From contig CACXFP010000177.1 in assembly GCA_902766985.1 (NCBI GenBank), forward strand, positions 1-15,804: 15,804 nt of DNA. The letters are read 5' to 3'. The notes beneath the pieces are model-generated. The model saw nothing but the letters and a program-made list of their open reading frames with translations, did not search any database and had not been told where the DNA came from. The position numbers were made by a program, and so were the translations under genes. The DNA is from an uncultured Bacteroidia bacterium (GTDB lineage: Bacteria; Bacteroidota; Bacteroidia; Bacteroidales; UBA932). Positions 6,948-14,983 of the stretch are shown here, in pieces; within the stretch, counting starts at the first letter, position 1; each line of letters begins with the position of its first letter.

Positions 6948-8285
6948 ATGAACAAACTTTGGGACAAAGGATTCGAGGTGGACGGAAAGATAGCCGCCTT
7001 CACTGTCGGCAAGGACAGGGAACTTGACTTACTGCTTGCTCCCTTCGATATCCTGGGCACGATCGCTCACATTACCATGCTTGAAAGCAGGGGACTGCTG
7101 TCCCGGAAAGAACTGGACAGGCTCCTACCTGAACTGAGGGGCATGTATTCTGTAGCCCGGGCGGGAAATTTCGTTATCGGGGAAGGCGTTGAAGACGTCC
7201 ATTCCCAAGTTGAACTGGACCTTACGCGGATCCTTGGGGACCTTGGCAAAAAGATACACACAGGCCGTTCCAGAAACGACCAGGTCGCTGTCGATATCAG
7301 GCTCTTTACGAGGTCGGCGATTGAGAGGACAGTCTTGAAGGTCAAAGCCCTGTTCGATGTCCTGCAGAAAAGGAGCGGGGAGTGCAGGGACATCCTCATG
7401 CCCGGCTACACCCACCTGCAGGTCGCCATGCCGTCGTCATTCGGCCTCTGGTTCGGAGCTTATGCTGAAAGCCTTGCAGACGACATGACGGTGATGAAGG
7501 GAGCCTGGGACGTGAACGACAGGAATCCCCTCGGAAGCGCCGCCGGCTACGGTTCGTCCGCCCCATTGGACAGGAAGATGACCACTGAACTCCTGGGTTT
7601 CTCAGGCCTCGACTACAATTCGGTGTATGCCCAGATGGGGAGGGGGAAGGTGGAAAGGATAGTGTCGTTCGCATACTCCTGCCTGGCTGAGACGGTGGGG
7701 AGGCTCGCTATGGACTGCTGCTTGTTCAACAGCCAGAATTTCGGTTTCGTGAAACTCCCTGACGCCCTTACCACCGGATCGAGCATCATGCCCCACAAGA
7801 AGAATCCTGACGTATTCGAACTGATAAGGGCCCATTGCAACCGGATCCAGGGCATTCCGAATGATATAAGGCTGGTGACCGGGAACCTTCCTTCCGGATA
7901 TTTCCGCGACATGCAGCTCCTGAAGGAAATCTTCCTTCCGATGTTCGGGGAGATGGATGATGTCCTGGATATAGCCCTGTTCGCCGTGGAGAACATGGAG
8001 GTAAGGGACAACCTGATGGAAGACCCCAGGTATAAGGCTGCGTTCTCTGTGGAGGAGGCCAACCGCCTTGTTTCGGAGGGTATGCCTTTCCGCGATGCCT
8101 ACCGGAAGGTGGCCGAAGAAATCAAGGATGGCAGCTTCGAATTCCATGGCACCCTCGCCCATACGCATGAAGGGTCGGTCGGGAACCTCTGCAATGAGGA
8201 GGTCGCCCATAGGATGGAGGATGTCATCAGTAGCTTCCCTTTCGACAGGGTAGCCTCCGCACTTAATTCACTGACAAAAAGTTAG
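6948..8285 (+). CDS. argH: Argininosuccinate lyase
   Basis: ArgH splits argininosuccinate into arginine and fumarate, the final step. It belongs to the fumarase/aspartase superfamily and acts as a homotetramer with active sites shared between subunits. The 445 residues compare with about 450-460 usual. The superfamily signature GSSIMPHKKNP is at residues 277-287, with the catalytic serine in this mobile loop. TGRSRNDQ at 105-112 and GYTHLQ at 153-158 (H156) form the other conserved regions. The ATG follows the argE stop by five bases, making this the last gene of the + strand cluster. Its TAG stop overlaps by four bases the TAA stop of the convergent protease gene, so any terminator for the arginine operon must lie inside that gene. 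AGG is the dominant arginine codon (nine of the first fourteen). Confidence 0.97.
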   Translation: MNKLWDKGFEVDGKIAAFTVGKDRELDLLLAPFDILGTIAHITMLESRGLLSRKELDRLLPELRGMYSVARAGNFVIGEGVEDVHSQVELDLTRILGDLGKKIHTGRSRNDQVAVDIRLFTRSAIERTVLKVKALFDVLQKRSGECRDILMPGYTHLQVAMPSSFGLWFGAYAESLADDMTVMKGAWDVNDRNPLGSAAGYGSSAPLDRKMTTELLGFSGLDYNSVYAQMGRGKVERIVSFAYSCLAETVGRLAMDCCLFNSQNFGFVKLPDALTTGSSIMPHKKNPDVFELIRAHCNRIQGIPNDIRLVTGNLPSGYFRDMQLLKEIFLPMFGEMDDVLDIALFAVENMEVRDNLMEDPRYKAAFSVEEANRLVSEGMPFRDAYRKVAEEIKDGSFEFHGTLAHTHEGSVGNLCNEEVAHRMEDVISSFPFDRVASALNSLTKS

Positions 8286-8301
8286 TTGTCTGTAAAAGAC
8301 A
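8276..8301 (-). terminator. Weak candidate terminator at the end of the S41 protease gene
   Basis: Reading the minus strand, TGTCT-TTTAC-AGACA (8301 to 8287) forms a perfect five-base-pair stem with a five-base loop. Six bases later comes TTTTT (8280 to 8276). The hairpin overlaps the last codons of the protease gene and the T-run falls in the end of argH. The stem is short and the spacing to the T-run is longer than in classical intrinsic terminators, so this is only a possibility. On the plus strand the same hairpin has no following T-run, so it would not serve argH. Confidence 0.22.
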
Positions 8302-9877
8302 CCTCTGAAGGCGATTCTATTGCCGTCAGAAGGGTTTGGTCCTGGCTCATGTAGAACTTGTAGAAGGCATTCTCCCCAAGCTGGGAGTACCTTCCTGTGA
8401 GTGCCTTGAGCTGGGGTTTGAGATACGGGACCGTTTCGTTCCATTCTTCGGCGGTGGCCGTGATTCCGTCCACGCGGGCGGCATATGAACGGAACTGCGA
8501 TGGCAGGTCGACTGACTCAAGGAACTTCTCGAGGGAATCGAAATCGGAGATACCGGAGAGGGCTCCGCGGTATTTGTCGAACATCGCCGAGGCGAACCTC
8601 ATCTGGGTGGCCTTCCTGTTGCATGCAATGTAGAAATTCGTGGCCCTGGTCGTGTCGAGAGGGACGAAGATATCAGGGATGATGCCTCCTCCTCCATAGA
8701 CAGTCCTGCCACCGGCAGTGTGATACTCTTCGCTCCTGTCTACTTTGATGCTGTCTTTCACGAGCATCTCGCCATCTTCATATCTCTTGTATATGTCATA
8801 CTGGTAATCATCACCATAAGGCTTCTGAATGCATCTGCCTGAAGGGGTGTAGAACCTGGCGACCGTGAGCCTTATCCCGGAGCCGTCGCTGAAGTACATC
8901 GGCTCCTGGACGAGTCCCTTCCCGAAGGAACGCCTGCCTACGATCACCCCCCTGTCGTTGTCCTGGATGGCTCCGGCGAAAATCTCGCTTGACGATGCCG
9001 AGGACTCGTTGATGAGGACGCTCAGCCTGATATCCTTCATCATACCCCTTCCGTCGGCCTTGTAGTCGTCCCTCTTGCGGTGCAGGCCTTCCATGTAGAC
9101 GATGCCTTCGCCTTTGTCAAGGAACTGGTTGCTCAGGTTAAGGGCCTGGTCGAAGTATCCGCCGGTGTTGTCCCTGAGGTCGAAAATTAGCCTTGTCATG
9201 CCTTCTCCCATCAATCTCGCGCCCTCGGTGAGGAATTCCTCCCTGGTCGTCCTGCTGAATTTAGATAGCCGGATATATCCTGTCGTGTCGTTGACCATGA
9301 AGGCTGCGTCGATGCAATGGACTGGAATCTTCCCGCGCGTGATTTCAAAGGGGATTACCGTGCCGGCCCTGCCTACCGTTACGGTGACCTTGGTGCCGGA
9401 GGGCCCTTTCATCAGTCGAACCATGCTATCCTGCGGGAAATTGACTCCGGCTATGACCCTGTCATCCACCTTGAGTATCCTGTCTCCGGTAAGAAGGCCG
9501 CATTTCTCCGACGGTCCTCCCGGGATGACTTCGAGGACGATTGCCGTATCGTTGGGGACATTGAACTGTATACCGATTCCGTCGAAATTCCCTGCCAGTT
9601 CGGTTTCAGTGTTTTCGAGTTCCGCGGGGGGAAGATAGATGGAGTGGGGATCGAGTTTCGCGAGGGCGGCCGTTACGGCGGCGTCGGTCATTCCTTTACG
9701 GTCGATCGTATCTACGTAGTTCTTCTGGACCTCATCCAGGATGAGATTCAGTTTCCTCCAGTCTCCGTACCTTACGTTGTAGCGGTGATTCCTGGTAGAT
9801 ATGCTGTTTACGGTCAGGACCAGCAGCGCTCCGATCAGGATGCCGAGTGCTGCAGCCAGGTAACTCGATTTCTTCAT
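8282..9877 (-). CDS. S41-family C-terminal processing peptidase with PDZ domain
   Basis: A 531-residue protein of the CtpA/Prc tail-specific protease family, which cleaves proteins at or near their C termini in the periplasm or envelope. An N-terminal hydrophobic segment (about residues 6-24) after a Lys pair is a signal peptide or signal anchor. A PDZ domain spans roughly 97-180 (GIGIQF ... GDRILKVDDRVIAG). The S41 catalytic core follows. The Ser-Lys pair is predicted as S295 in NESSASSSEIFAG and K320 in SFGKGLVQ, with the 25-residue spacing seen in characterised family members. The region after 350 is a lineage-type C-terminal extension. The start ATG is one base from the stop of the dCMP deaminase gene, so they are almost certainly cotranscribed. 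Its stop overlaps that of argH. The natural substrate is unknown. Confidence 0.94.
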   Translation of the reverse strand: MKKSSYLAAALGILIGALLVLTVNSISTRNHRYNVRYGDWRKLNLILDEVQKNYVDTIDRKGMTDAAVTAALAKLDPHSIYLPPAELENTETELAGNFDGIGIQFNVPNDTAIVLEVIPGGPSEKCGLLTGDRILKVDDRVIAGVNFPQDSMVRLMKGPSGTKVTVTVGRAGTVIPFEITRGKIPVHCIDAAFMVNDTTGYIRLSKFSRTTREEFLTEGARLMGEGMTRLIFDLRDNTGGYFDQALNLSNQFLDKGEGIVYMEGLHRKRDDYKADGRGMMKDIRLSVLINESSASSSEIFAGAIQDNDRGVIVGRRSFGKGLVQEPMYFSDGSGIRLTVARFYTPSGRCIQKPYGDDYQYDIYKRYEDGEMLVKDSIKVDRSEEYHTAGGRTVYGGGGIIPDIFVPLDTTRATNFYIACNRKATQMRFASAMFDKYRGALSGISDFDSLEKFLESVDLPSQFRSYAARVDGITATAEEWNETVPYLKPQLKALTGRYSQLGENAFYKFYMSQDQTLLTAIESPSEVSFTDN

Positions 9878-9878
9878 G

Positions 9879-10283
9879 TCAGTCTTCTTTAACTACCTCC
9901 ACCCCGGCCCTGCGAAGCAGGTCGACGCCGTCGGTGAGTCTGTACTCATCCCGGTAGACGACCCTTTTGATTCCAGCCTGGATTATCAGTTTGGAGCACT
10001 CCAGGCAGGGGGATGCGGTGACATAGAGGGTCGCTCCCAGGGAACTGTTCCCGGACTTGGCTACCTTTGTGATCGCATTGGCCTCAGCATGCAGGACATA
10101 GGGTTTGGTGGCCCCGGTTTCGTCTTCGCAGATGTTTTCAAACCCGGACGGCGTGCCGTTGTAGCCGTCGGAGATGATCATCTTGTCCTTGACCAGGAGG
10201 GCACCTACCTGGCGCCTTTTGCAATATGAGTTCCTAGCCCATATCGCAGCCATATCGAGGTAGCTTTTGTCGAAATTATGCAT
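9879..10283 (-). CDS. comEB: dCMP deaminase family zinc enzyme
   Basis: A 134-residue member of the cytidine/deoxycytidylate deaminase superfamily. The zinc-binding motifs are H65-A-E67 (E67 the proton shuttle) and P92-C93-L-E-C96. An upstream CKRRQVGALLV segment (21-31) and SDGYNGTPSGFEN (38-50) are typical of dCMP deaminases. It probably converts dCMP to dUMP, feeding thymidylate synthesis in the cytoplasm. The length matches the short, single-domain bacterial form (ComEB in Bacillus carries this activity). Its ATG lies eight bases inside the end of the acyl-CoA ligase gene and its stop is one base ahead of the protease ATG, so all three genes look translationally linked. No allosteric-site extension is obvious. 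A related deaminase specificity cannot be excluded from sequence alone. Confidence 0.92.
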   Translation of the reverse strand: MHNFDKSYLDMAAIWARNSYCKRRQVGALLVKDKMIISDGYNGTPSGFENICEDETGATKPYVLHAEANAITKVAKSGNSSLGATLYVTASPCLECSKLIIQAGIKRVVYRDEYRLTDGVDLLRRAGVEVVKED

Positions 10284-11952
10284 TTGTTCTCTGGTAAAGA
10301 TATCTCTTGATGCTCTTCTTGGGAGTCCTCTCGAAGTCTTCAGGGAGGAATTCGAGCCTCTTTATCTGGGCGTAGTTGGGAAGGAGCTTGTTGATTTCGG
10401 GAAGGTAGCTTGTCAGCTTGGCCTCCAGCTGGCTGCTGTTCATGCCGTCGATTTCTCCCTGATGATAGTCGGGGTAAATGATGGAAACCAGCTTGCCGTC
10501 ATCTTCGATAACCAGAGAATCAACGACATAGGTGACGTTGTTGATGACTGCCTCCAGCTCTTCCGGGTAGATGTTCTGGCCGGAAGGTCCGAGTATCATG
10601 CACTTGGAACGGCCATGGATGAAGATGTACCCTTCGTCGTCAATGATTCCCATGTCGCCTGTGCGGAACCAGCCGTCAGCGGTGAAGGAATCGGCCGTGG
10701 CCTCATCATTCTTGTAATAGCCGAGGAATACGTTGGGACCCTTGATCATGATTTCGCCGGCGATGTTCCTGGGGTCGGGCGAGTCGATTTTCACCTGGTT
10801 CCAGGGGGCCGCCTTTCCGCAGGAACCGACCTTGGCCTTGTTCCAGTGGGCATAAGCGAAGATGGGCGCGCCCTCCGTCATCCCATAGCCGACCGTGTAA
10901 CGGAAACCTATCTTGTGGAAGAAGTTCTCCACCTCCGGGTTGAAAGCGGCGCCTCCGAGGATGACTTCCTCAAATTCACCTCCGAACGTTTTCTCGAGTT
11001 CGTCGAGGAATCTCTTCTGGACCATCTTGTCTATGACGGGAATCTTGAAGAAGATCTTGTTCTTGTCGATGATCGGCTTGAGCTTTTGTTTGTAAATCTT
11101 CTCTATGATCAGGGGAACCGCGATGATGATGTTGGGGTGGATCTCCGCAAAGGCCTGCATGATGATCTTGGGGCTGGGGACCCTGGTCAGGAAATGGACA
11201 TGGGCTCCGATGGTCATCTCGAAAAGGAGCTCGAACATGAGGCCGTACATGTGCGCCGAGGGCAGCATGGACACCACCTTGGATTCGTTTCCGAGCATCG
11301 GTTCCGCTATTTTCGCGAACTGTATGTTCGAGGACAGGGCGCGGTAGGGGATCATTACTCCTTTTGAGAAGCCGGATGTTCCTGATGTATAGTTGATTAT
11401 GGCAAGCTCCTCCGGGGAATCCTCGTAGTAATCCACATTGTCGGGAGTGAACTCGTTGGGATAGGCCTTGCCGAACAGTTCGTTGAAGTGCTGGCGGGCG
11501 TACCTGATGACGGGTTCCCTTGTGCAAAGGAGCTGGAAGGTATTGATCTGTACGGCGGCGTAGAGTTTGGGCATTTCGCTTTCCAGAAGGTTCTCCCAGA
11601 TGGCTTCGTCCACGAAGAGGACCTTCGCATCGGAGTTGTTCACAAGATAATGGATGTTGCCGGGCTTGAATTCATGGAGTATGGGAACTGCGACGGCGCC
11701 GTAGGTGAGGGTGGCGAGGAAAACGACCCCCCAGTTCGCCTGGTTGCGGGCGCAGATGGCGACCTTGTCTCCTCTCAGCAGTCCGCACTCCCTGAAGGCT
11801 ACGTGCAGTTTGGCAATCCTAGCGGCCACTTCCCTGTAGGGCAGGGTAATGCCCTTGTAGTTCGAAAGGGCCGGTCGGTCCCAGTTGTCTTTGAATGATT
11901 TCTCAAAGAGCTTGTTTACAGACTCGAATTTGAATTCTCCTATATCTTGCAT
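10276..11952 (-). CDS. AMP-forming acyl-CoA synthetase (long-chain fatty acid-CoA ligase-like)
   Basis: A 558-residue adenylate-forming enzyme (ANL superfamily) that activates a carboxylic acid with ATP and then transfers it to CoA or a related thiol. Core motifs are in order: the P-loop YTSGTSGFSKG at 188-198, YGMTEG at 356-361, GWFRTGD at 427-433, GRSKCMILGPSGQNIYPEEL at 447-466, and the C-terminal RTPKKSIKRYL at 542-552, which holds the catalytic lysine region. The overall pattern fits long-chain fatty-acyl-CoA ligases, but chain length cannot be read from the motifs. There is no obvious signal peptide or membrane segment, so it acts in the cytoplasm or at the inner face of the membrane. 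The ATG is preceded by 45 AT-rich non-coding bases, the largest gap on this strand, so an operon could begin here. It is followed by, and overlaps by eight bases, the dCMP deaminase gene. Confidence 0.93.
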   Translation of the reverse strand: MQDIGEFKFESVNKLFEKSFKDNWDRPALSNYKGITLPYREVAARIAKLHVAFRECGLLRGDKVAICARNQANWGVVFLATLTYGAVAVPILHEFKPGNIHYLVNNSDAKVLFVDEAIWENLLESEMPKLYAAVQINTFQLLCTREPVIRYARQHFNELFGKAYPNEFTPDNVDYYEDSPEELAIINYTSGTSGFSKGVMIPYRALSSNIQFAKIAEPMLGNESKVVSMLPSAHMYGLMFELLFEMTIGAHVHFLTRVPSPKIIMQAFAEIHPNIIIAVPLIIEKIYKQKLKPIIDKNKIFFKIPVIDKMVQKRFLDELEKTFGGEFEEVILGGAAFNPEVENFFHKIGFRYTVGYGMTEGAPIFAYAHWNKAKVGSCGKAAPWNQVKIDSPDPRNIAGEIMIKGPNVFLGYYKNDEATADSFTADGWFRTGDMGIIDDEGYIFIHGRSKCMILGPSGQNIYPEELEAVINNVTYVVDSLVIEDDGKLVSIIYPDYHQGEIDGMNSSQLEAKLTSYLPEINKLLPNYAQIKRLEFLPEDFERTPKKSIKRYLYQRTNA

Positions 11953-11997
11953 ATTGTCAATATTTACAGTTTAGTCAAAAACCCGATAAAGATAAGA

Positions 11998-14244
11998 CTA
12001 TAATTTGATATTTCTAGTTTTTCCGTCATAGCAGACGGCCTGGACGCTCCCTCCGTCTATGGTGATTTCGCTCTCCGGCCTTATCATCTTGTTCCCGGTC
12101 CCTTTGGTCAGTGGCTCTCCACCGTTGAACGGATATATGCGTGTCTGCAGGGAAGTCCGGACAACCCAGTATCTGGTTCCCTTTACTTCCAGCAGTTCCG
12201 GAAGCCCCTTGATCGTTTCCTTGCAGGTAATGTCTGTCCATGCGGCAGGCTTCCTGCCGTGGAGATCGTACATCGCGATCGTATTGTCCTTGTGGAGCAC
12301 GACTGCGGAGTACCCGTGGGCGCCGGTGAAGTCATATGCCTGCGGACCGATTAGGATTTCCTTCCCTAGGTCTACCGGGAAGGGCTTCACGAACCTTCCA
12401 AGCCTGTCGATCAGATACATGGAGGAGCCGGATCCGAACAGGAACTGAAGCTTTCCGTTAGCATAATAATCGATGGTTGAGACGCTTCCGCAAATGGGAG
12501 TTTTGAATGGAACACCCCAGAGACCTTTGCCCTCCTCCTCTTTCAGGCAGAGGAACATGTTGGAATTCTGATAGAACAGGTTGGTTTTTCCCGTACCGCT
12601 GTTGGTCACCTTGAAGGGGCCTTCGGGAACGACCACTGTGGTGTCCCTTTCCACAAGGGGATTTTTCCCGCTGAGCACGATAAGCCTGTCTGCATCGAGA
12701 GAGAAGTCAATGGTGTTGTCTTTTTTCTCAAGCCTGGCGACCATAGGAGTGAAAGTGGTCTCCTCGATCACTTTACGCATGGCTGCGGCAAGTGCGGGAC
12801 GGAAAGAATTGTCGATGATGGTAGGGTCTTCGGCGGCGGAATAGAACAGGACGAAGGAAGAGCCTTTGTCCGGTATCCGTGCTGCGACTCCGGCATCTGA
12901 CAGCTGCGCTTTCAGTGTGATGTCGAGGAAATGTTCGCCTGATATGGTTTCAAGGGCTGTCCTGCTGCCGGTGATAATCCAACCCTTGCGGCAGAGTGCC
13001 AGGGAATTGTCGTCCTGGGAGAACAATTCTCCGAAAAGGGCCGTCACTCCGGATGGCAGGGGATTGTCGTGTATGCCCTCGTCTTTTGCCGCGTTCTTTC
13101 CGCCCGTGCGGCACATCGTCACTGAAAGCAGGTCCTTCTCCCCGTGGAAGTAGGCCTTGCACACTTCTTTTATCCCCAAGTGTTTAGCCCATTCTTCCAA
13201 GGTCTTTCCCACTGCTCCTCTCGCTGCGACGTTGGAAGCTGAGTAGGAATCAAGCTGGTTGCGGGAATCAAGGTATCTTCTGTAATTGGTGAAGTAAGAG
13301 TCGAGGTCCGGCACGGAGAGGGAAACCGCGAAATCTGTACCTGAAGGAAGGGTTTCGGGGAATCTTGTCTCCGGTATTCCCGAGCCTTGGAAAACGTTGA
13401 AATAAGAAGCGGCATCGTCCGGATCAAGGTTGTATTGCCCGTTAGCCGCAAAATGGGCGGGCTTGTCGTCAGTGACGGATAGGGACGACCATGGGACGAG
13501 GTTTCCGAGGAAACCTGCGTATCTGTTGAACCTGCGGCTCATCCCGAAGGAGATGAGTTTCGACGAATAGTCGTGGTTGACGAAAATGACATTCTTCCCT
13601 TTCGACAGGGAGGCTGCCTGTGTGAATCCCTTGGCGGAAAGGATGGAAACCCCTCCGGTAATGTGTCTTGATGAAGAGCTGACCAGAGGTTCGGATTCGG
13701 AGACCAGCAACAGGGTGTGCCCCCTCAGTGACTCTCCGGCATAGTCGGCGCAGTCTTGTTCTTTTACGAAAAGGCCTTCTTCCGAGACCATCGACTCAAG
13801 GGCCTTTGCGGGTGATGTCGAGGATGTATCGAGCTGCATGTCACCCAGGTCCAATACCAGAAGGGGAACCATGTCGCCGCTGAAATGAAGGGAAACTGCC
13901 GCTTTTTTATGTCTGAGGGAGGCTGCAGGCCCTTCTCCATCTGCCAGGCGGCGCATCAGCGAAGCGAGGGAGGATGTGTTTCCTCCGAGTATGGCTCCGA
14001 CTGCCTTCGTGGAGTCAGAGATGATCCTGGAGGCGGACTGCAGATTTTCAAAGCATGCTGCCAGTACGGCATCGGAAGGTATTGCCGGAAGGAGGATGTA
14101 CTGTTCCGCCGATGCTTTCCCTTCCATGGAAGGTGTGGTTTCCTTGGGGGTGGCGTCAGAGTACAGGGCGACTATTCCCGCCACTGCCGCGATGACGAGT
14201 ATCGCCAGGATTGTGATGCTCAGTATAAGGTACTTCTTATTCAT
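11998..14244 (-). CDS. Large membrane-anchored envelope protein of unknown function
   Basis: A 748-residue protein whose function I cannot name. The N terminus MNKKYLILS leads into one hydrophobic helix (about residues 4-29), with no cleavage or lipobox motif evident, so most of it is probably periplasmic and anchored in the inner membrane. The following region begins LLPAIPSDAVLAACFENLQ (about 51-69), reminiscent of DUF3352-type proteins. The last 220 residues or so contain repeated short beta-rich units such as KLQFLFGSGSSMYLIDRLG, GYSAVVLHKDNTIAMYDLHG and TRYWVVRTSLQTRIYPFNGG, suggesting a beta-propeller-like fold. I chose the ATG at 14244, 13 bases after the stop of the TonB-like gene, because it begins directly at the membrane helix. 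An in-frame ATG at 14277 would add 11 polar residues and overlap the upstream gene by 20 bases. I believe similar proteins are widespread in Bacteroidales. Confidence 0.85.
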   Translation of the reverse strand: MNKKYLILSITILAILVIAAVAGIVALYSDATPKETTPSMEGKASAEQYILLPAIPSDAVLAACFENLQSASRIISDSTKAVGAILGGNTSSLASLMRRLADGEGPAASLRHKKAAVSLHFSGDMVPLLVLDLGDMQLDTSSTSPAKALESMVSEEGLFVKEQDCADYAGESLRGHTLLLVSESEPLVSSSSRHITGGVSILSAKGFTQAASLSKGKNVIFVNHDYSSKLISFGMSRRFNRYAGFLGNLVPWSSLSVTDDKPAHFAANGQYNLDPDDAASYFNVFQGSGIPETRFPETLPSGTDFAVSLSVPDLDSYFTNYRRYLDSRNQLDSYSASNVAARGAVGKTLEEWAKHLGIKEVCKAYFHGEKDLLSVTMCRTGGKNAAKDEGIHDNPLPSGVTALFGELFSQDDNSLALCRKGWIITGSRTALETISGEHFLDITLKAQLSDAGVAARIPDKGSSFVLFYSAAEDPTIIDNSFRPALAAAMRKVIEETTFTPMVARLEKKDNTIDFSLDADRLIVLSGKNPLVERDTTVVVPEGPFKVTNSGTGKTNLFYQNSNMFLCLKEEEGKGLWGVPFKTPICGSVSTIDYYANGKLQFLFGSGSSMYLIDRLGRFVKPFPVDLGKEILIGPQAYDFTGAHGYSAVVLHKDNTIAMYDLHGRKPAAWTDITCKETIKGLPELLEVKGTRYWVVRTSLQTRIYPFNGGEPLTKGTGNKMIRPESEITIDGGSVQAVCYDGKTRNIKL

Positions 14245-14257
14245 AGGGATTCTTCTG

Positions 14258-14974
14258 TTACTGGGCGATGAATGCATATACGATGTTTCCGGTCTGCCTT
14301 GGAGGAGCCGTGGGTGAAACCGAGAACCTGGACAGCCTTGCTGCCCTTACCGCGAAATTCCTCAGGCAGGCATCGTCGGATGACAGGTCGTCCTTGACCT
14401 TCGCTCCGATAACCCTTCCCTGGTTGTCCACTGTGATGATGACGGTCACGCCCCCGGATCCCATGCATCTGTATGCCGGGATGGAAAGGTGGCTGGCTTT
14501 CCTCCCCTCCAGTTCGTATGATACGACGGACGGACCGGAATAAGCCTGCTCCCTCGCTTTCTGTTCCTTCGGCTTCCTGTCCGGTTCAGACGTCGCCACG
14601 TAGTCATCGGGATCTTCGTTTTGAACACCGGCATTCAGCTCTTTCTGAAGACGTTCCGCGTCTTCGTAGAGCTGTCTGGCGTCTGTGTTGCGGTCATCCT
14701 TCAGGGGAGTGCTGCGGTCTACGGCGATATTCCTGACAGGCACACCCTGGTAAGCGGCGAGCATGTCCTCTATCTTCTTGCTTATATCTTCTTTGAGCTG
14801 TTCCTCTTTCTGGATCTTCTCAACTTCCTCCTGCTTGGAAAAGTCTATTACGAATGAATTGTCCTTCCTGAGCGCCGCCCCGATCTGGCATATCAGCAGT
14901 ATGATCAGAACCGTGAGATGGAAAATCACGGTTATATAGATTCCTGCCTTTACGTCGCTGTCGGGTGATTTCAT
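14258..14974 (-). CDS. TonB-like energy transducer family protein
   Basis: A 238-residue single-pass membrane protein: a hydrophobic helix at about 11-33 near the N terminus, then a highly charged, likely coiled-coil stretch (46-75, rich in Glu and Lys), a polar linker to about 148, and a C-terminal domain (about 150-238) resembling the TonB C-terminal fold. In that domain IPAYRCMGSGGVTVIITVD and GRVIGAKVKDD match the family pattern of a Pro-led start, a G-x-V-x-V-x-V strand and a G-R-V turn, followed by a helix with paired alanines and F-S-V near the end. TonB proteins span the periplasm and drive outer-membrane receptors using ExbB/ExbD. No exbB, exbD or receptor gene is in the window, and the linker is charged rather than proline-rich. 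It lies nine bases after udk and 13 before the large envelope protein gene. The fold call is moderate and the transport role uncertain. Confidence 0.78.
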   Translation of the reverse strand: MKSPDSDVKAGIYITVIFHLTVLIILLICQIGAALRKDNSFVIDFSKQEEVEKIQKEEQLKEDISKKIEDMLAAYQGVPVRNIAVDRSTPLKDDRNTDARQLYEDAERLQKELNAGVQNEDPDDYVATSEPDRKPKEQKAREQAYSGPSVVSYELEGRKASHLSIPAYRCMGSGGVTVIITVDNQGRVIGAKVKDDLSSDDACLRNFAVRAARLSRFSVSPTAPPRQTGNIVYAFIAQ

Positions 14975-14983
14975 TCCGGATGA

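Noticed and set aside
10267..11367. A 366-codon open frame on the plus strand, antisense to the acyl-CoA ligase.
   Set aside because: Same cause: in-register shadow of a gene lacking the three codons that would give antisense stops. The ligase motifs on the other strand are complete.
11953..11997. Possible Bacteroides-type promoter (TTTG and TAnnTTTG boxes) in the 45-base gap ahead of the acyl-CoA ligase gene.
   Set aside because: On the minus strand a TTTG is present, but no TAnnTTTG occurs about 19 bases after it. A five-base inverted repeat (TAGTC/GACTA) is too short to call a terminator. A promoter here is plausible by position only.
14245..14277. An upstream ATG for the large envelope protein.
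   Set aside because: It adds 11 polar residues before the membrane helix and overlaps the TonB-like gene; the ATG at 14244 fits the signal-anchor layout and operon spacing better.
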